A DNA stretch of 64,000 bases from a bacterium. Lineage in GTDB: Bacteria; Bacteroidota; Bacteroidia; Cytophagales; Cyclobacteriaceae. The first letter of the stretch is position 1. Every line of letters begins with the position of its first letter. The notes below the pieces were generated by a model. It made no database searches. It was given only the letters and a program-made list of their open reading frames with translations, and had not been told where the DNA came from. Below are positions 8,000 to 15,731 of the stretch, piece after piece. The position numbers were made by a program, and so were the translations under genes. Where the stretch lies: assembly GCA_024743255.1 (NCBI GenBank), contig JANSWY010000011.1, positions 33,168 through 97,167 of the forward strand. Reading direction: 5' to 3'.

Positions 8000-8725
8000 A
8001 TGAAGAAGTTTCCTTTTGTCGTTTTACTTTTCTTGATACCAGCTGGTCTTATTTTTTACATTGCTTTAATACAAAATTCAAGCAATCCATCGGGCATCAC
8101 CATTGATCATCTTCAGTATCCTGTTATTGGGGTAGACTTTTCTCATCATTCAGGAGATATCAATTTTCAGAAATTGAAGCAAGACGGTGTGTCGTTTGTA
8201 TTTTTAAAAGCCACAGAAGGTTCGAGTCATAAGGATTCCAAGGTAGACGAATACTTTAAAGAAGCTGTTAGAAATGAAATTCCAGTTGGGTTCTATCATT
8301 TCTACAGATTTGAGGAAGACCCGGTGCACCAACTTAAATTCTTCCATAAAACTGTCTCAAGCAAAAATTATTCATTACCTCTGGTATTAGATGTTGAGGA
8401 TTACGGCCAAACCAGTAATAAAACCAGAAGTGCTATTCGGCGAGATATTAAGACTTTTGTTGACTCATTGGAAAGTGTTGTAAAATGCGAAATACTGATC
8501 TATACTAATGAATCAGGCTATAATGATTATATCAAAGACAATGTTGAAAATGATATGTGGATCTGTTCCTTTGATGAAACAGAAAAAATTGGTGGGAACT
8601 GGAAATTCTGGCAGTATTCCCACCATGGTAAATTAAAATATGTGGACGGATGGGTAGATTACAATACTTTTAATGGCTCCAATGAACAGTTTCAGAAGTA
8701 TCTGAATGAGTTTTGCAGCCATTAA
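8000..8725 (+). CDS. GH25-family muramidase (lysozyme)
   Basis: 241 residues from the ATG at 8000; a longer open frame runs back into the tRNA and is not credible. An N-terminal hydrophobic segment (about 5-25) acts as signal or anchor. The rest is a GH25 barrel: GVDFSHHSGDI holds the first catalytic-site Asp, then FLKATEG, GFYHF, LDVED (the catalytic Asp/Glu strand) and FWQYS near the end. The family cleaves the MurNAc-GlcNAc bond of peptidoglycan. It begins 18 bases after the tRNA-Val. No holin or other phage gene is nearby, so a cellular wall-remodelling role is more likely than a prophage one. Confidence 0.9.
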   Translation: MKKFPFVVLLFLIPAGLIFYIALIQNSSNPSGITIDHLQYPVIGVDFSHHSGDINFQKLKQDGVSFVFLKATEGSSHKDSKVDEYFKEAVRNEIPVGFYHFYRFEEDPVHQLKFFHKTVSSKNYSLPLVLDVEDYGQTSNKTRSAIRRDIKTFVDSLESVVKCEILIYTNESGYNDYIKDNVENDMWICSFDETEKIGGNWKFWQYSHHGKLKYVDGWVDYNTFNGSNEQFQKYLNEFCSH

Positions 8726-8741
8726 TTCGTTTCTCGTAGGA

Positions 8742-10070
8742 TTAATATTCTCTCAACTGCAACTGGACAATCTGATTATCAGCTTCTTGCAGCTCTTCCA
8801 CATACGTAACATATTCCTCGTGTGTAGACAGAACTATCCCGTCAAGGAAATTTTCAGCACTACCATGAACTTTGAATTCAAAAAATACCCTGTCAAGCAA
8901 TTCGGATTCTTCTTCAGTGATTGGGTCTGTTCCGTATGCTATCCATTCGGTATGCTTAAACGCTATATCTATCAACTGTTGTCTAAGTTCAGTGTCTGTG
9001 GGTAAGTTTCTTAAAGTACCAATGTAAATGGCATACTTCCCGGTAACATAGCTTTGAACATATGTATTACCATAAAGTAACCGAAATTCATCTCCCAACT
9101 CATTCTCGAGTTCTTCGGCTTTATTATCCACCAACCAGGAAGACGTAACAGAGTACTCTCTATCGATACTTCTGCCTAATCCAACAAATGTCATGCCCTG
9201 GTTAAAAGGATATTGCTCAGCAACCCCTCTGAACAATCTTCCATTTAAAGCTCCTTTCAAAGAATGAAACTCATTTGAATATCCAAATTGATCCATATCA
9301 TCAAAACCTAACGTAGAATAGTATAATTCGACATTTGCGACATCTGAGGCTTCAAAATAATTCTCTTGAGTAATTGATCCTCCCAGACCTGTCAGAATTC
9401 TTCTTTCACTTATTTCATAGTCATTATCCATGACATTTAGCAATTCCATATCATCCATGTGGTCGTATGCGTTTGCTAAAATATCTCCAAGTGGCTCAGT
9501 TTTTTCAAATGTTATCTCACCGGATTTAGTGACCACCATTGATTTTTCATTGGCTTCATAATCATAGGAGATCGCGATTGATATGCCTTCAGATTCAATC
9601 TCTTTATTACTGGAAATTATCTTATCATTTTCATAAATGGACTCTGCAACATAACCATCACCATAGATCTTCTTTGAAACTAAAAGTCCATTCTCATAAT
9701 CAAGCTCTGCATAAAGGTTTCCTTCTGTGTCATAATACTTAGAACTTAGAGGTAAATTTTGCTCAGAGCGCTGATGTTCAAATCTAATGCCACCAGCATA
9801 CGGCTCAATTTGGTAATAGACTTTGTAGGAATTTAGATATCCATTGTCATAGTAAATAACTTCATGCATTTTGTTTCCGGAAGATTGTGTTTTTATAGCT
9901 TCTTTGATCCATCCATTTGGATATCTGGAGACAATTTCAAAATTATCTGTCGATGTAATGCTAAAATCCGGAGCAGGATCTTCTTCGATGATATCAGGAT
10001 CATCACTGTTGCAGCTGAAGAGTAGAATTGACATAGCAATTCCTAGCATCATATTGATTGGTTTGTTCAT
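8742..10070 (-). CDS. Lipoprotein with YwqK/MORN-like repeats and MACPF-like C-terminal signature
   Basis: 442 residues. A lipoprotein signal peptide ends in LLFSC. The first half (about 45-180) holds repeated units of the type YYDNGYLNSYKVY and YYDTEGNLYAELDY, as in YwqK/MORN-like beta-repeats. The second half (about 190-440) is the part most like the protein at 12091-13407: both have a YG(N/T)(T/H)(Y/F)V-x3-TG segment followed by IGTLRNLP, and VFFEFKVH near the end. The YGTH-type segment resembles the MACPF/perforin signature, but that is a tentative reading. It lies downstream of the sigma/anti-sigma-like pair with a 30-base gap, so it is probably part of that operon. Confidence 0.65.
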   Translation of the reverse strand: MNKPINMMLGIAMSILLFSCNSDDPDIIEEDPAPDFSITSTDNFEIVSRYPNGWIKEAIKTQSSGNKMHEVIYYDNGYLNSYKVYYQIEPYAGGIRFEHQRSEQNLPLSSKYYDTEGNLYAELDYENGLLVSKKIYGDGYVAESIYENDKIISSNKEIESEGISIAISYDYEANEKSMVVTKSGEITFEKTEPLGDILANAYDHMDDMELLNVMDNDYEISERRILTGLGGSITQENYFEASDVANVELYYSTLGFDDMDQFGYSNEFHSLKGALNGRLFRGVAEQYPFNQGMTFVGLGRSIDREYSVTSSWLVDNKAEELENELGDEFRLLYGNTYVQSYVTGKYAIYIGTLRNLPTDTELRQQLIDIAFKHTEWIAYGTDPITEEESELLDRVFFEFKVHGSAENFLDGIVLSTHEEYVTYVEELQEADNQIVQLQLREY

Positions 10071-10100
10071 TATCGTAAGGTTTAATGTGTTGATTAAGTG

Positions 10101-11363
10101 TTATTGATTGATTATTTCTTTATTCTTATTGAATTGATATTTGAGGGATAACTGGAGCCTGGAAGCTCTGTGCCTCTTTCTATCATCAAAGAATTCCGTT
10201 CTTGTGATGTCTTTTAGTCCAAACTTATATCGTGCGCTTAGAAAAAGTTTATTCCATATTCTGTGTTCATATCCAATAACCGGACCAAAAGTGTAGTTAC
10301 TCAACTTTTGAATTTTTTTGTGATTATCGGAATTCCCGGAGTAACTCGTGCTGAAAGAGCCACTTGAAACGAGTCCTGTATAAAATCCGAATTCTATGCT
10401 ATTTCCTGATTGGAGCCTCCTCTGATAGACAGAAGCAACTTCTAACATTTGGAACCCATCCATGTCCAAAGAAATACCATAATCAAATTGGTCATCAATG
10501 AAGTATTGACGGTCATGCAAGATTCTATAACCACCTAAATCAATAGCATTAAAATCAATTTGCCATAAAAGATCTTTATTTAATTGGTATTGAAAATAAA
10601 GTCCTAGCACAAATCCATTAGCCAGTTTAAATCTTGATTCTTCGGAATTGATATCATAAGTAACATTTGTCCCAAACCGAGCTCCAAAATAAGTTGGTAA
10701 TGGATTGAAGCCACTCCCTACATATTTCTTCTTCACATAACTCTTTCCAAGCATTTTCTTAATGGCTCTGCCGTTTTTACGGCTTTGCTTTTTCTCTTCT
10801 TTTGTAAGTTCTGGTTGGATTGGTTTATTGATCTGTGGGTTTTCAGAATCTTCTTCAATCAGAATAATTGGACTGTCCCCACCAGTAGAAAGAGGAGTAT
10901 ACAGGCCTGTTTCAACCATATTTATATTGGTGAAAGCTTCAACAGATCTACTTCCTACTTGTTCTTCCTGAAGTTCTTGTATTAAACTTGAATTCGTATT
11001 GAATTGAGGTGCTTTTGATAGCTCACTATTGTAAGGATTCGCCTGGTTCGCGAGGATAATCTTTTCTAAGCTATCGTTGGTGGATACAGTTTCAAACCCA
11101 TCGAATTGATCTGAAACGCCCGAAATGATGAGTTTACTTTCATTACTCATCAATGCTCCATTTACATAAGCATAGAAACCGGAAGCGAAGAGAATAACAA
11201 GTAACAACCCAAGACCATATTGCCATTTTGGAATTACGGCTTTATTGGATTTATTGTCTAACAGTGCCTCCATTTTGGCCCATGCCTGTTCTTCAAATGG
11301 AAACTCAATGGACTCCACTGACTGTCTTATTTTCTGGTCGGTATTTTTATTCCACTTACTCAT
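10101..11363 (-). CDS. Anti-sigma-like membrane protein with beta-rich C-terminal domain
   Basis: 420 residues. The N-terminal 60 are cytoplasmic and of the kind seen in anti-sigma partners (FEEQAWAKMEALL). One membrane helix follows (about 65-88), then a polar linker (about 90-200), then about 220 residues of alternating aromatic strands ending in LSLKYQF that resemble an outer-membrane-barrel-like fold. It overlaps the sigma factor gene by 4 bases (ATGA), so translational coupling is expected. An inner-membrane helix joined to a barrel-like domain is odd but known in the Bacteroidota. It likely controls the sigma factor, which is inference from position. Confidence 0.7.
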   Translation of the reverse strand: MSKWNKNTDQKIRQSVESIEFPFEEQAWAKMEALLDNKSNKAVIPKWQYGLGLLLVILFASGFYAYVNGALMSNESKLIISGVSDQFDGFETVSTNDSLEKIILANQANPYNSELSKAPQFNTNSSLIQELQEEQVGSRSVEAFTNINMVETGLYTPLSTGGDSPIILIEEDSENPQINKPIQPELTKEEKKQSRKNGRAIKKMLGKSYVKKKYVGSGFNPLPTYFGARFGTNVTYDINSEESRFKLANGFVLGLYFQYQLNKDLLWQIDFNAIDLGGYRILHDRQYFIDDQFDYGISLDMDGFQMLEVASVYQRRLQSGNSIEFGFYTGLVSSGSFSTSYSGNSDNHKKIQKLSNYTFGPVIGYEHRIWNKLFLSARYKFGLKDITRTEFFDDRKRHRASRLQLSLKYQFNKNKEIINQ

Positions 11364-11920
11364 ATTGCCAGCAGGTATTCACCAGTTTTTTTTAATTTTT
11401 CCTGAAGCTGTTTTCTTGCATTTGAGAGGTGCCACTTTGAAGTCCCTTCAGATATATTCAATAGTTGGGAAATTTCTTTGTGGTTATAGCCCTCAATGGT
11501 GTAGAGAACAAACACATTTTTTGTTGCCGGAACCAGGGTATCTATTACCTGAAGGAGTTCTTCTGATGTAAGATTACTTAATGCCTCCTCGTTTATTTCA
11601 TGGTCCACCTCCACATCTAGTTCAATGGATTTTTTATAGGAAGTATGTTTCCGTACATGATCAATTGAAGTGTGAAAGACAATTTTGCGTATCCAACCTT
11701 CCAGAGAGCCCTCACCTTTGTACTTTTTAAGTTCAGTGAATACTTTCAGAAATGCATCATTGAGAACCTCCAATGCCTGCTCCTTATCTCTGGTATATCG
11801 CATGCAGGTATTCATCATAGTACTGAAGTACATCACATATAGCTCCTTCTGTGCCCTTCTGTCATTTTTGAGGCACCTTGCTACAAGGTCTAATTGTGTG
11901 ATATGATCGTTGCGTTGCAT
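11360..11920 (-). CDS. ECF RNA polymerase sigma factor
   Basis: 186 residues, the usual ECF length. Region 2 (about 20-90) contains the YMRYTRD..QALEVLNDAFLKVF stretch (split here by a few residues), the core-binding and -10-recognition helices. Region 4 (about 125-180) has the helix-turn-helix with EGYNHKEIS and LNISEGTSKWHLSNAR. It starts the operon sigma - membrane partner - lipoprotein. An 18-base inverted repeat lies just before the start (11937-11954). Its regulon probably includes the two flanking paralogous lipoproteins, an inference from arrangement. Confidence 0.93.
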   Translation of the reverse strand: MQRNDHITQLDLVARCLKNDRRAQKELYVMYFSTMMNTCMRYTRDKEQALEVLNDAFLKVFTELKKYKGEGSLEGWIRKIVFHTSIDHVRKHTSYKKSIELDVEVDHEINEEALSNLTSEELLQVIDTLVPATKNVFVLYTIEGYNHKEISQLLNISEGTSKWHLSNARKQLQEKLKKTGEYLLAI

Positions 11921-11936
11921 GTAATATTTGGCTTCT

Positions 11937-11954
11937 ACTTACATAGTCGTAAGT
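11937..11954. repeat. Inverted repeat upstream of the ECF sigma gene
   Basis: ACTTAC - 6 bases - GTAAGT, a perfect 6-base inverted repeat 17 bases before the sigma factor start. The octamer TCGTAAGT at 11947-11954 recurs at 12005-12012, and a close version (ATCGTAAGG) is at 10074-10082 before the first lipoprotein. It could be an operator or an ECF promoter element. No T-run follows, so it is not a terminator. Confidence 0.35.
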
Positions 11955-12090
11955 GATCTGCCAAAGGGTTGGGTTAGCTGTAAAAAAAATTAAATATATG
12001 ATAATCGTAAGTCCATCATACGTTACAGCAAACAGCCCAATAACCCTAAAAACGATCTAATAAGAGGGATTTCTCAGAATTTTTGGAAAA

Positions 12091-13407
12091 CTAAAAATTT
12101 ACAAGTTGTGTCTGAACAATTTGCATTTCTGCTATTTCCAGTTGTCTAATCGCGGTTTCATATTCATCATGATCATTGAGTATAAGACCATTTTCATCGA
12201 TTGCTGAATTACTATGCACCTTAAACTCAAAAAAGACATTACTTAAAAGATCAAGTTCATCGCCACTAATGGGATCAGAACCTGTTGTAATCCAGTCGAT
12301 ATGTCTTTCTGCGATATCTATTATCTCATCCCTCAGGTCGTCATCACTTGGGAGGTTTCTGAGAGTTCCAATGTAGTAAACAAATAAGCCTGTGAAATAA
12401 GAGTTAACAAAATGTGTTCCAAACACAGCATTGAAGTTATCTCCAAATTCTTCTTTTTTCTCTTCTAGAAAATCCTCAAAGACATAAGTAGTTAACCCGA
12501 AATACTCCCCTTCTATAAAATTTGATTTTCCAACAAAAACAACATCTTTCTCTGTGAATGGATATTGCTCCCTTATGCTCCTGAATAAACCATCGTTTAA
12601 AGTACCTTTTATTGTAAGCACCTCATTTGTACTTCCGAAGCTTTCAACAAATTCAGGGTCGTTCTCAGCATATACAAGCGATGATACCCCTACTGACACA
12701 AGTGGATCAATACTTTTCTGTTGATTTATGGAACTTGTAGAAACAGATTCAATGCTCTGAAACCAAAGTTCATAATTACCTTCCGTTACATTTAGCAATT
12801 GAAAATCATCGTTATAATTAAAGCCAGTTGCGATAAAATCATCAATACTTGATGTCATCATAATAAGTCCTCCATCAGCAGATTTTGTGGTTAGTGTTTT
12901 TAGATCATTACTATAGTCATATTCCACCTTTGCTATTGAAGAACCATCAGAATCCAGCTTTTCCTGAGTAAATACTCTACCACTTTTGTAGTTACTAATG
13001 GTTTTTGTATTGTCACTGTTGATCAATTCCTTTGTCACCAATTCTCCGCTTGAGTATTCCAGAGTTGCAAACAATTCACCATCTACATCATAATAGCTAG
13101 AACTCAATGGAAGATTTACGTCATTTCTGCCATGCTCAAATTCCACATGCCCAGAATTGATTGAATACACTTTATAGGTGGACAGATAACCGTTTTCATG
13201 ATAAGTCACCTCATATTCAGTAGCTCCGGAAAGAGTTGTTTTAACTGCAGATTTGATCCATCCATTTTCATATTTCTCCAGAACAGTAAAAAGTTCATCA
13301 GATTCAATTTCAAATGACGGCTCTTCAATCATTTCAGGCTCGTCACTATTACAACCAATGATTGAAACGATTACAAAAAGACAAAGAGACAGTGTGAATA
13401 TTCTCAT
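12091..13407 (-). CDS. Paralogous lipoprotein with YwqK/MORN-like repeats and MACPF-like signature
   Basis: 438 residues from the ATG at 13407, which gives a clean lipoprotein signal (hydrophobic run ending in IIGC); an in-frame start 11 codons upstream would put non-signal residues in front. The layout matches the protein at 8742-10070: a CNSDEPEMIEE spacer, YHENGYLSTYKVY-type repeats to about residue 190, then a C-terminal half with FGTHFV, TG, IGTLRNLPSD and VFFEFKVH. FGTH(F/Y) is the shape of the MACPF signature, more clearly than in the other copy. It lies upstream of the sigma gene on the same strand. Function unknown; a surface or pore-forming lipoprotein is a hypothesis. Confidence 0.65.
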   Translation of the reverse strand: MRIFTLSLCLFVIVSIIGCNSDEPEMIEEPSFEIESDELFTVLEKYENGWIKSAVKTTLSGATEYEVTYHENGYLSTYKVYSINSGHVEFEHGRNDVNLPLSSSYYDVDGELFATLEYSSGELVTKELINSDNTKTISNYKSGRVFTQEKLDSDGSSIAKVEYDYSNDLKTLTTKSADGGLIMMTSSIDDFIATGFNYNDDFQLLNVTEGNYELWFQSIESVSTSSINQQKSIDPLVSVGVSSLVYAENDPEFVESFGSTNEVLTIKGTLNDGLFRSIREQYPFTEKDVVFVGKSNFIEGEYFGLTTYVFEDFLEEKKEEFGDNFNAVFGTHFVNSYFTGLFVYYIGTLRNLPSDDDLRDEIIDIAERHIDWITTGSDPISGDELDLLSNVFFEFKVHSNSAIDENGLILNDHDEYETAIRQLEIAEMQIVQTQLVNF

Positions 13408-13451
13408 AGATAGATAGTTTAAGTCAGCAAATCTAACCAATCAAAGTGACA

Positions 13452-14381
13452 CTACTTTCTCAACATAGGAAATTTCAGAATGTAACCCCTATCGCCTTCT
13501 CCCTCACTACTAATATACATATCTCCATTCGGGGCAAAACATATTCCTTCGGGTTGACTAAGCTGATTTGGAGAAATTGGATATGTTGCTTCAATATCGC
13601 CATTTGTATTAAGAACAACTAATAGTTTCCCAACTGAAGCCAACACGTAAAACTTTTCATGAATTGGATGCCAGGCAATAGCAGATGGCTCAAATTTTAT
13701 TCTGTTTTCATCGTATTGGTAGTCTTTATTCTCCTCATAGAATTTCTTTAAATCCTTTTTGGTAATGGTAAGCTTAGGCTGCTTTTTAAAGTCGTCAGTA
13801 TCCAGGTCATAGGCGTATACCGTTTTACCTTTGACTTTTTCTCCTTTGATTCCACCATCTTCCTTACATGCAATTAGCAATTGATTCTTTGCTGGAAAGT
13901 ATCCCAGACCTTCTGTATCGTTTGATTTTCCGAGAGGAGTTTCGATTTTTTCTGCTTTTACTTTCTTTTTTGTTGTGAGTTTGAAATTGTAGAGATCTCC
14001 ATCACTTTTTAACACATATACCTGATTTCCAATAATTTCCACTCCTTCATAGTCACCAGATTTAGCGAATGTTATACCATAATCGATATCTCTCATATTC
14101 ATGTCATAAATAAAAACCTTACCCGTTTCGTCTTCAATTGTGAGTAACCTACCCTTATCGTCCATGGTTAAACCTGAGATCTCAGATAACACATATGGCA
14201 AAAAGAATTTATCGCTATGTTTTTTTAGATCGTAATAAATATCAGTTTTTTCAGTTATGAGGAACATTGCATCGGCTCTTTCTCTACCGGGTACAGTATC
14301 ACACCCTGTTGAAAGAGCAAAAAACATAATGAATGGAACTATTGTTTTGAGTGAAGAAAATGTGGATTGAATGTATCCCAT
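13452..14381 (-). CDS. SdiA-regulated-family beta-propeller lipoprotein
   Basis: 309 residues with a lipoprotein signal (FALSTGC). The mature part has propeller-like repeats: SEISGLTMDDKGRLLTIEDE, the DYEGVE segment, NDTEGLGYF, and the closing PEGICFAPNGDMYISSEG near the C-terminus. This order fits the SdiA-regulated (YjiK-like) family of secreted six-bladed propellers, whose function is not settled. It is upstream of the second paralogous lipoprotein with about 45 bases between them, so the two may be co-transcribed. Confidence 0.85.
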   Translation of the reverse strand: MGYIQSTFSSLKTIVPFIMFFALSTGCDTVPGRERADAMFLITEKTDIYYDLKKHSDKFFLPYVLSEISGLTMDDKGRLLTIEDETGKVFIYDMNMRDIDYGITFAKSGDYEGVEIIGNQVYVLKSDGDLYNFKLTTKKKVKAEKIETPLGKSNDTEGLGYFPAKNQLLIACKEDGGIKGEKVKGKTVYAYDLDTDDFKKQPKLTITKKDLKKFYEENKDYQYDENRIKFEPSAIAWHPIHEKFYVLASVGKLLVVLNTNGDIEATYPISPNQLSQPEGICFAPNGDMYISSEGEGDRGYILKFPMLRK

Positions 14382-14504
14382 AATGCTTAAATATCAATTG
14401 GCTACCGATGTATACAATAAAATTAGTAGTAATATCATTGTAATTGAATAAATTGTGTGGACGTTTTTCAATAACTTTTTATTGCAACAACCAGAAAAAA
14501 GTAA

Positions 14505-15728
14505 ATGGCAAAGGACTTAGAACTGATTGGATCGGCAAAGAAATTTGCTGTAACGATTTTAAAAAACGATATCTCAAAGGATCTGGTATATCACTCTTTA
14601 GAACACACTGAAGGGGTAGTTGCAGCTTCCCAGGAAATTGGAAAAGAGTCTGGTCTTGAAGAGGATCAGCTGGAGGTGCTTGAGTTAGCAGCATGGTTTC
14701 ACGACCTGGGCTACCGCGACACTATCCAAAATCATGAGGAACATAGTATTGAAATAGCTGACCAGTATTTAACAGATGCCGGTTATGACAGTAAGAAAAA
14801 AGACCAGGTAATAGGTTGCATTAGAGCAACTAAAATGCCTCAGCAACCTCAAAACAATGTGGAACAAGTTCTGTGTGATGCCGACTTATCACACCTGGGT
14901 AAAGAGGATTTTTTCGAAAAATCTCAATTGCTTCTGGAAGAATTAAACACAGTTGGTGACGAATTTATAACAGAATCCAAGTGGTTGGAGATGAATAAAG
15001 AATTTATTCTTGGCCATACTTATTTCACAGATTATGCAAAAGATAAATTCAATCCTGCCAAGGAGAAAAACCTAAAGCAGGTTAAAAAAGAACTAAAGAA
15101 AGCCAGTAAAAAGGACAAGCAAATTGAGTCCTTAGAAGAGAATATTTTAAAGCTAAAGGAGAAGGTTGAAAAGACTAAACAACTCAAACCTGACAGAGGT
15201 ATTGAAACCATGTTTCGCCTGACTTCCAAGAATCACTTGCAACTCAGCGCAATGGCCGACACAAAGGCCAATATCATGATTTCTATCAACTCCATTATTC
15301 TTTCTATTCTAATGTCTGTTTTGTACAGAAAGCTGGAAGAATATCCTCATATGGTGGTACCTGCACTTATATTAACTGTTGTATGTCTTGTGACAATAGT
15401 CTTCTCTATTTTGGCAACCAGGCCAAATGTTAGTTCAGGAAAATTCACACGAGACAATATTATCAACAAGGAAACAAACCTTCTTTTCTTTGGGAACTTC
15501 CACGCCATGAGACTGCCTGATTACGAGTGGGGAATGAAGCAAATGATAAAAGATGCCGATTATCTGTACACTAGTCTGATTCGTGATATTTATTTTCTCG
15601 GTGTAGTATTGGGTAAGAAGTACAGATTGCTCAGAACGTCTTATACAATCTTTATGTTTGGATTTGTACTAGCTGTGCTAAGCTTCATCATTGCTGAAAC
15701 GTTCTTTAAATCTCCGTACCCGTATTAA
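14505..15728 (+). CDS. HD-domain hydrolase fused to Pycsar-type transmembrane effector domain
   Basis: 407 residues. Residues 1-180 are an HD phosphohydrolase: H30/H34 in YHSLEH, H66-D67 in WFHDLGY, and D125 in CDADLSHLG as metal ligands. A Lys/Glu coiled coil follows (about 186-228). Residues 230-407 match the Pycsar-effector membrane domain (DUF5706/PycTM): the DTKAN motif at 252-256, paired helices at about 257-276 and 284-303, and a final helix at about 377-397. Family knowledge: HD domains hydrolyse nucleotides or cyclic nucleotides, and PycTM domains act on membranes when a cyclic pyrimidine is bound. It is convergent with ppk1, 3 bases between stops. Whether it is a defence effector or a housekeeping regulator cannot be told from sequence. 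Confidence 0.88.
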   Translation: MAKDLELIGSAKKFAVTILKNDISKDLVYHSLEHTEGVVAASQEIGKESGLEEDQLEVLELAAWFHDLGYRDTIQNHEEHSIEIADQYLTDAGYDSKKKDQVIGCIRATKMPQQPQNNVEQVLCDADLSHLGKEDFFEKSQLLLEELNTVGDEFITESKWLEMNKEFILGHTYFTDYAKDKFNPAKEKNLKQVKKELKKASKKDKQIESLEENILKLKEKVEKTKQLKPDRGIETMFRLTSKNHLQLSAMADTKANIMISINSIILSILMSVLYRKLEEYPHMVVPALILTVVCLVTIVFSILATRPNVSSGKFTRDNIINKETNLLFFGNFHAMRLPDYEWGMKQMIKDADYLYTSLIRDIYFLGVVLGKKYRLLRTSYTIFMFGFVLAVLSFIIAETFFKSPYPY

Positions 15729-15731
15729 GTT

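Noticed and set aside
8000..8725. Prophage lysis gene
   Set aside because: No holin, structural, integrase or repressor gene nearby.
9871..10107. Plus-strand open frame opposite the first lipoprotein
   Set aside because: Antisense shadow of the lipoprotein signal region.
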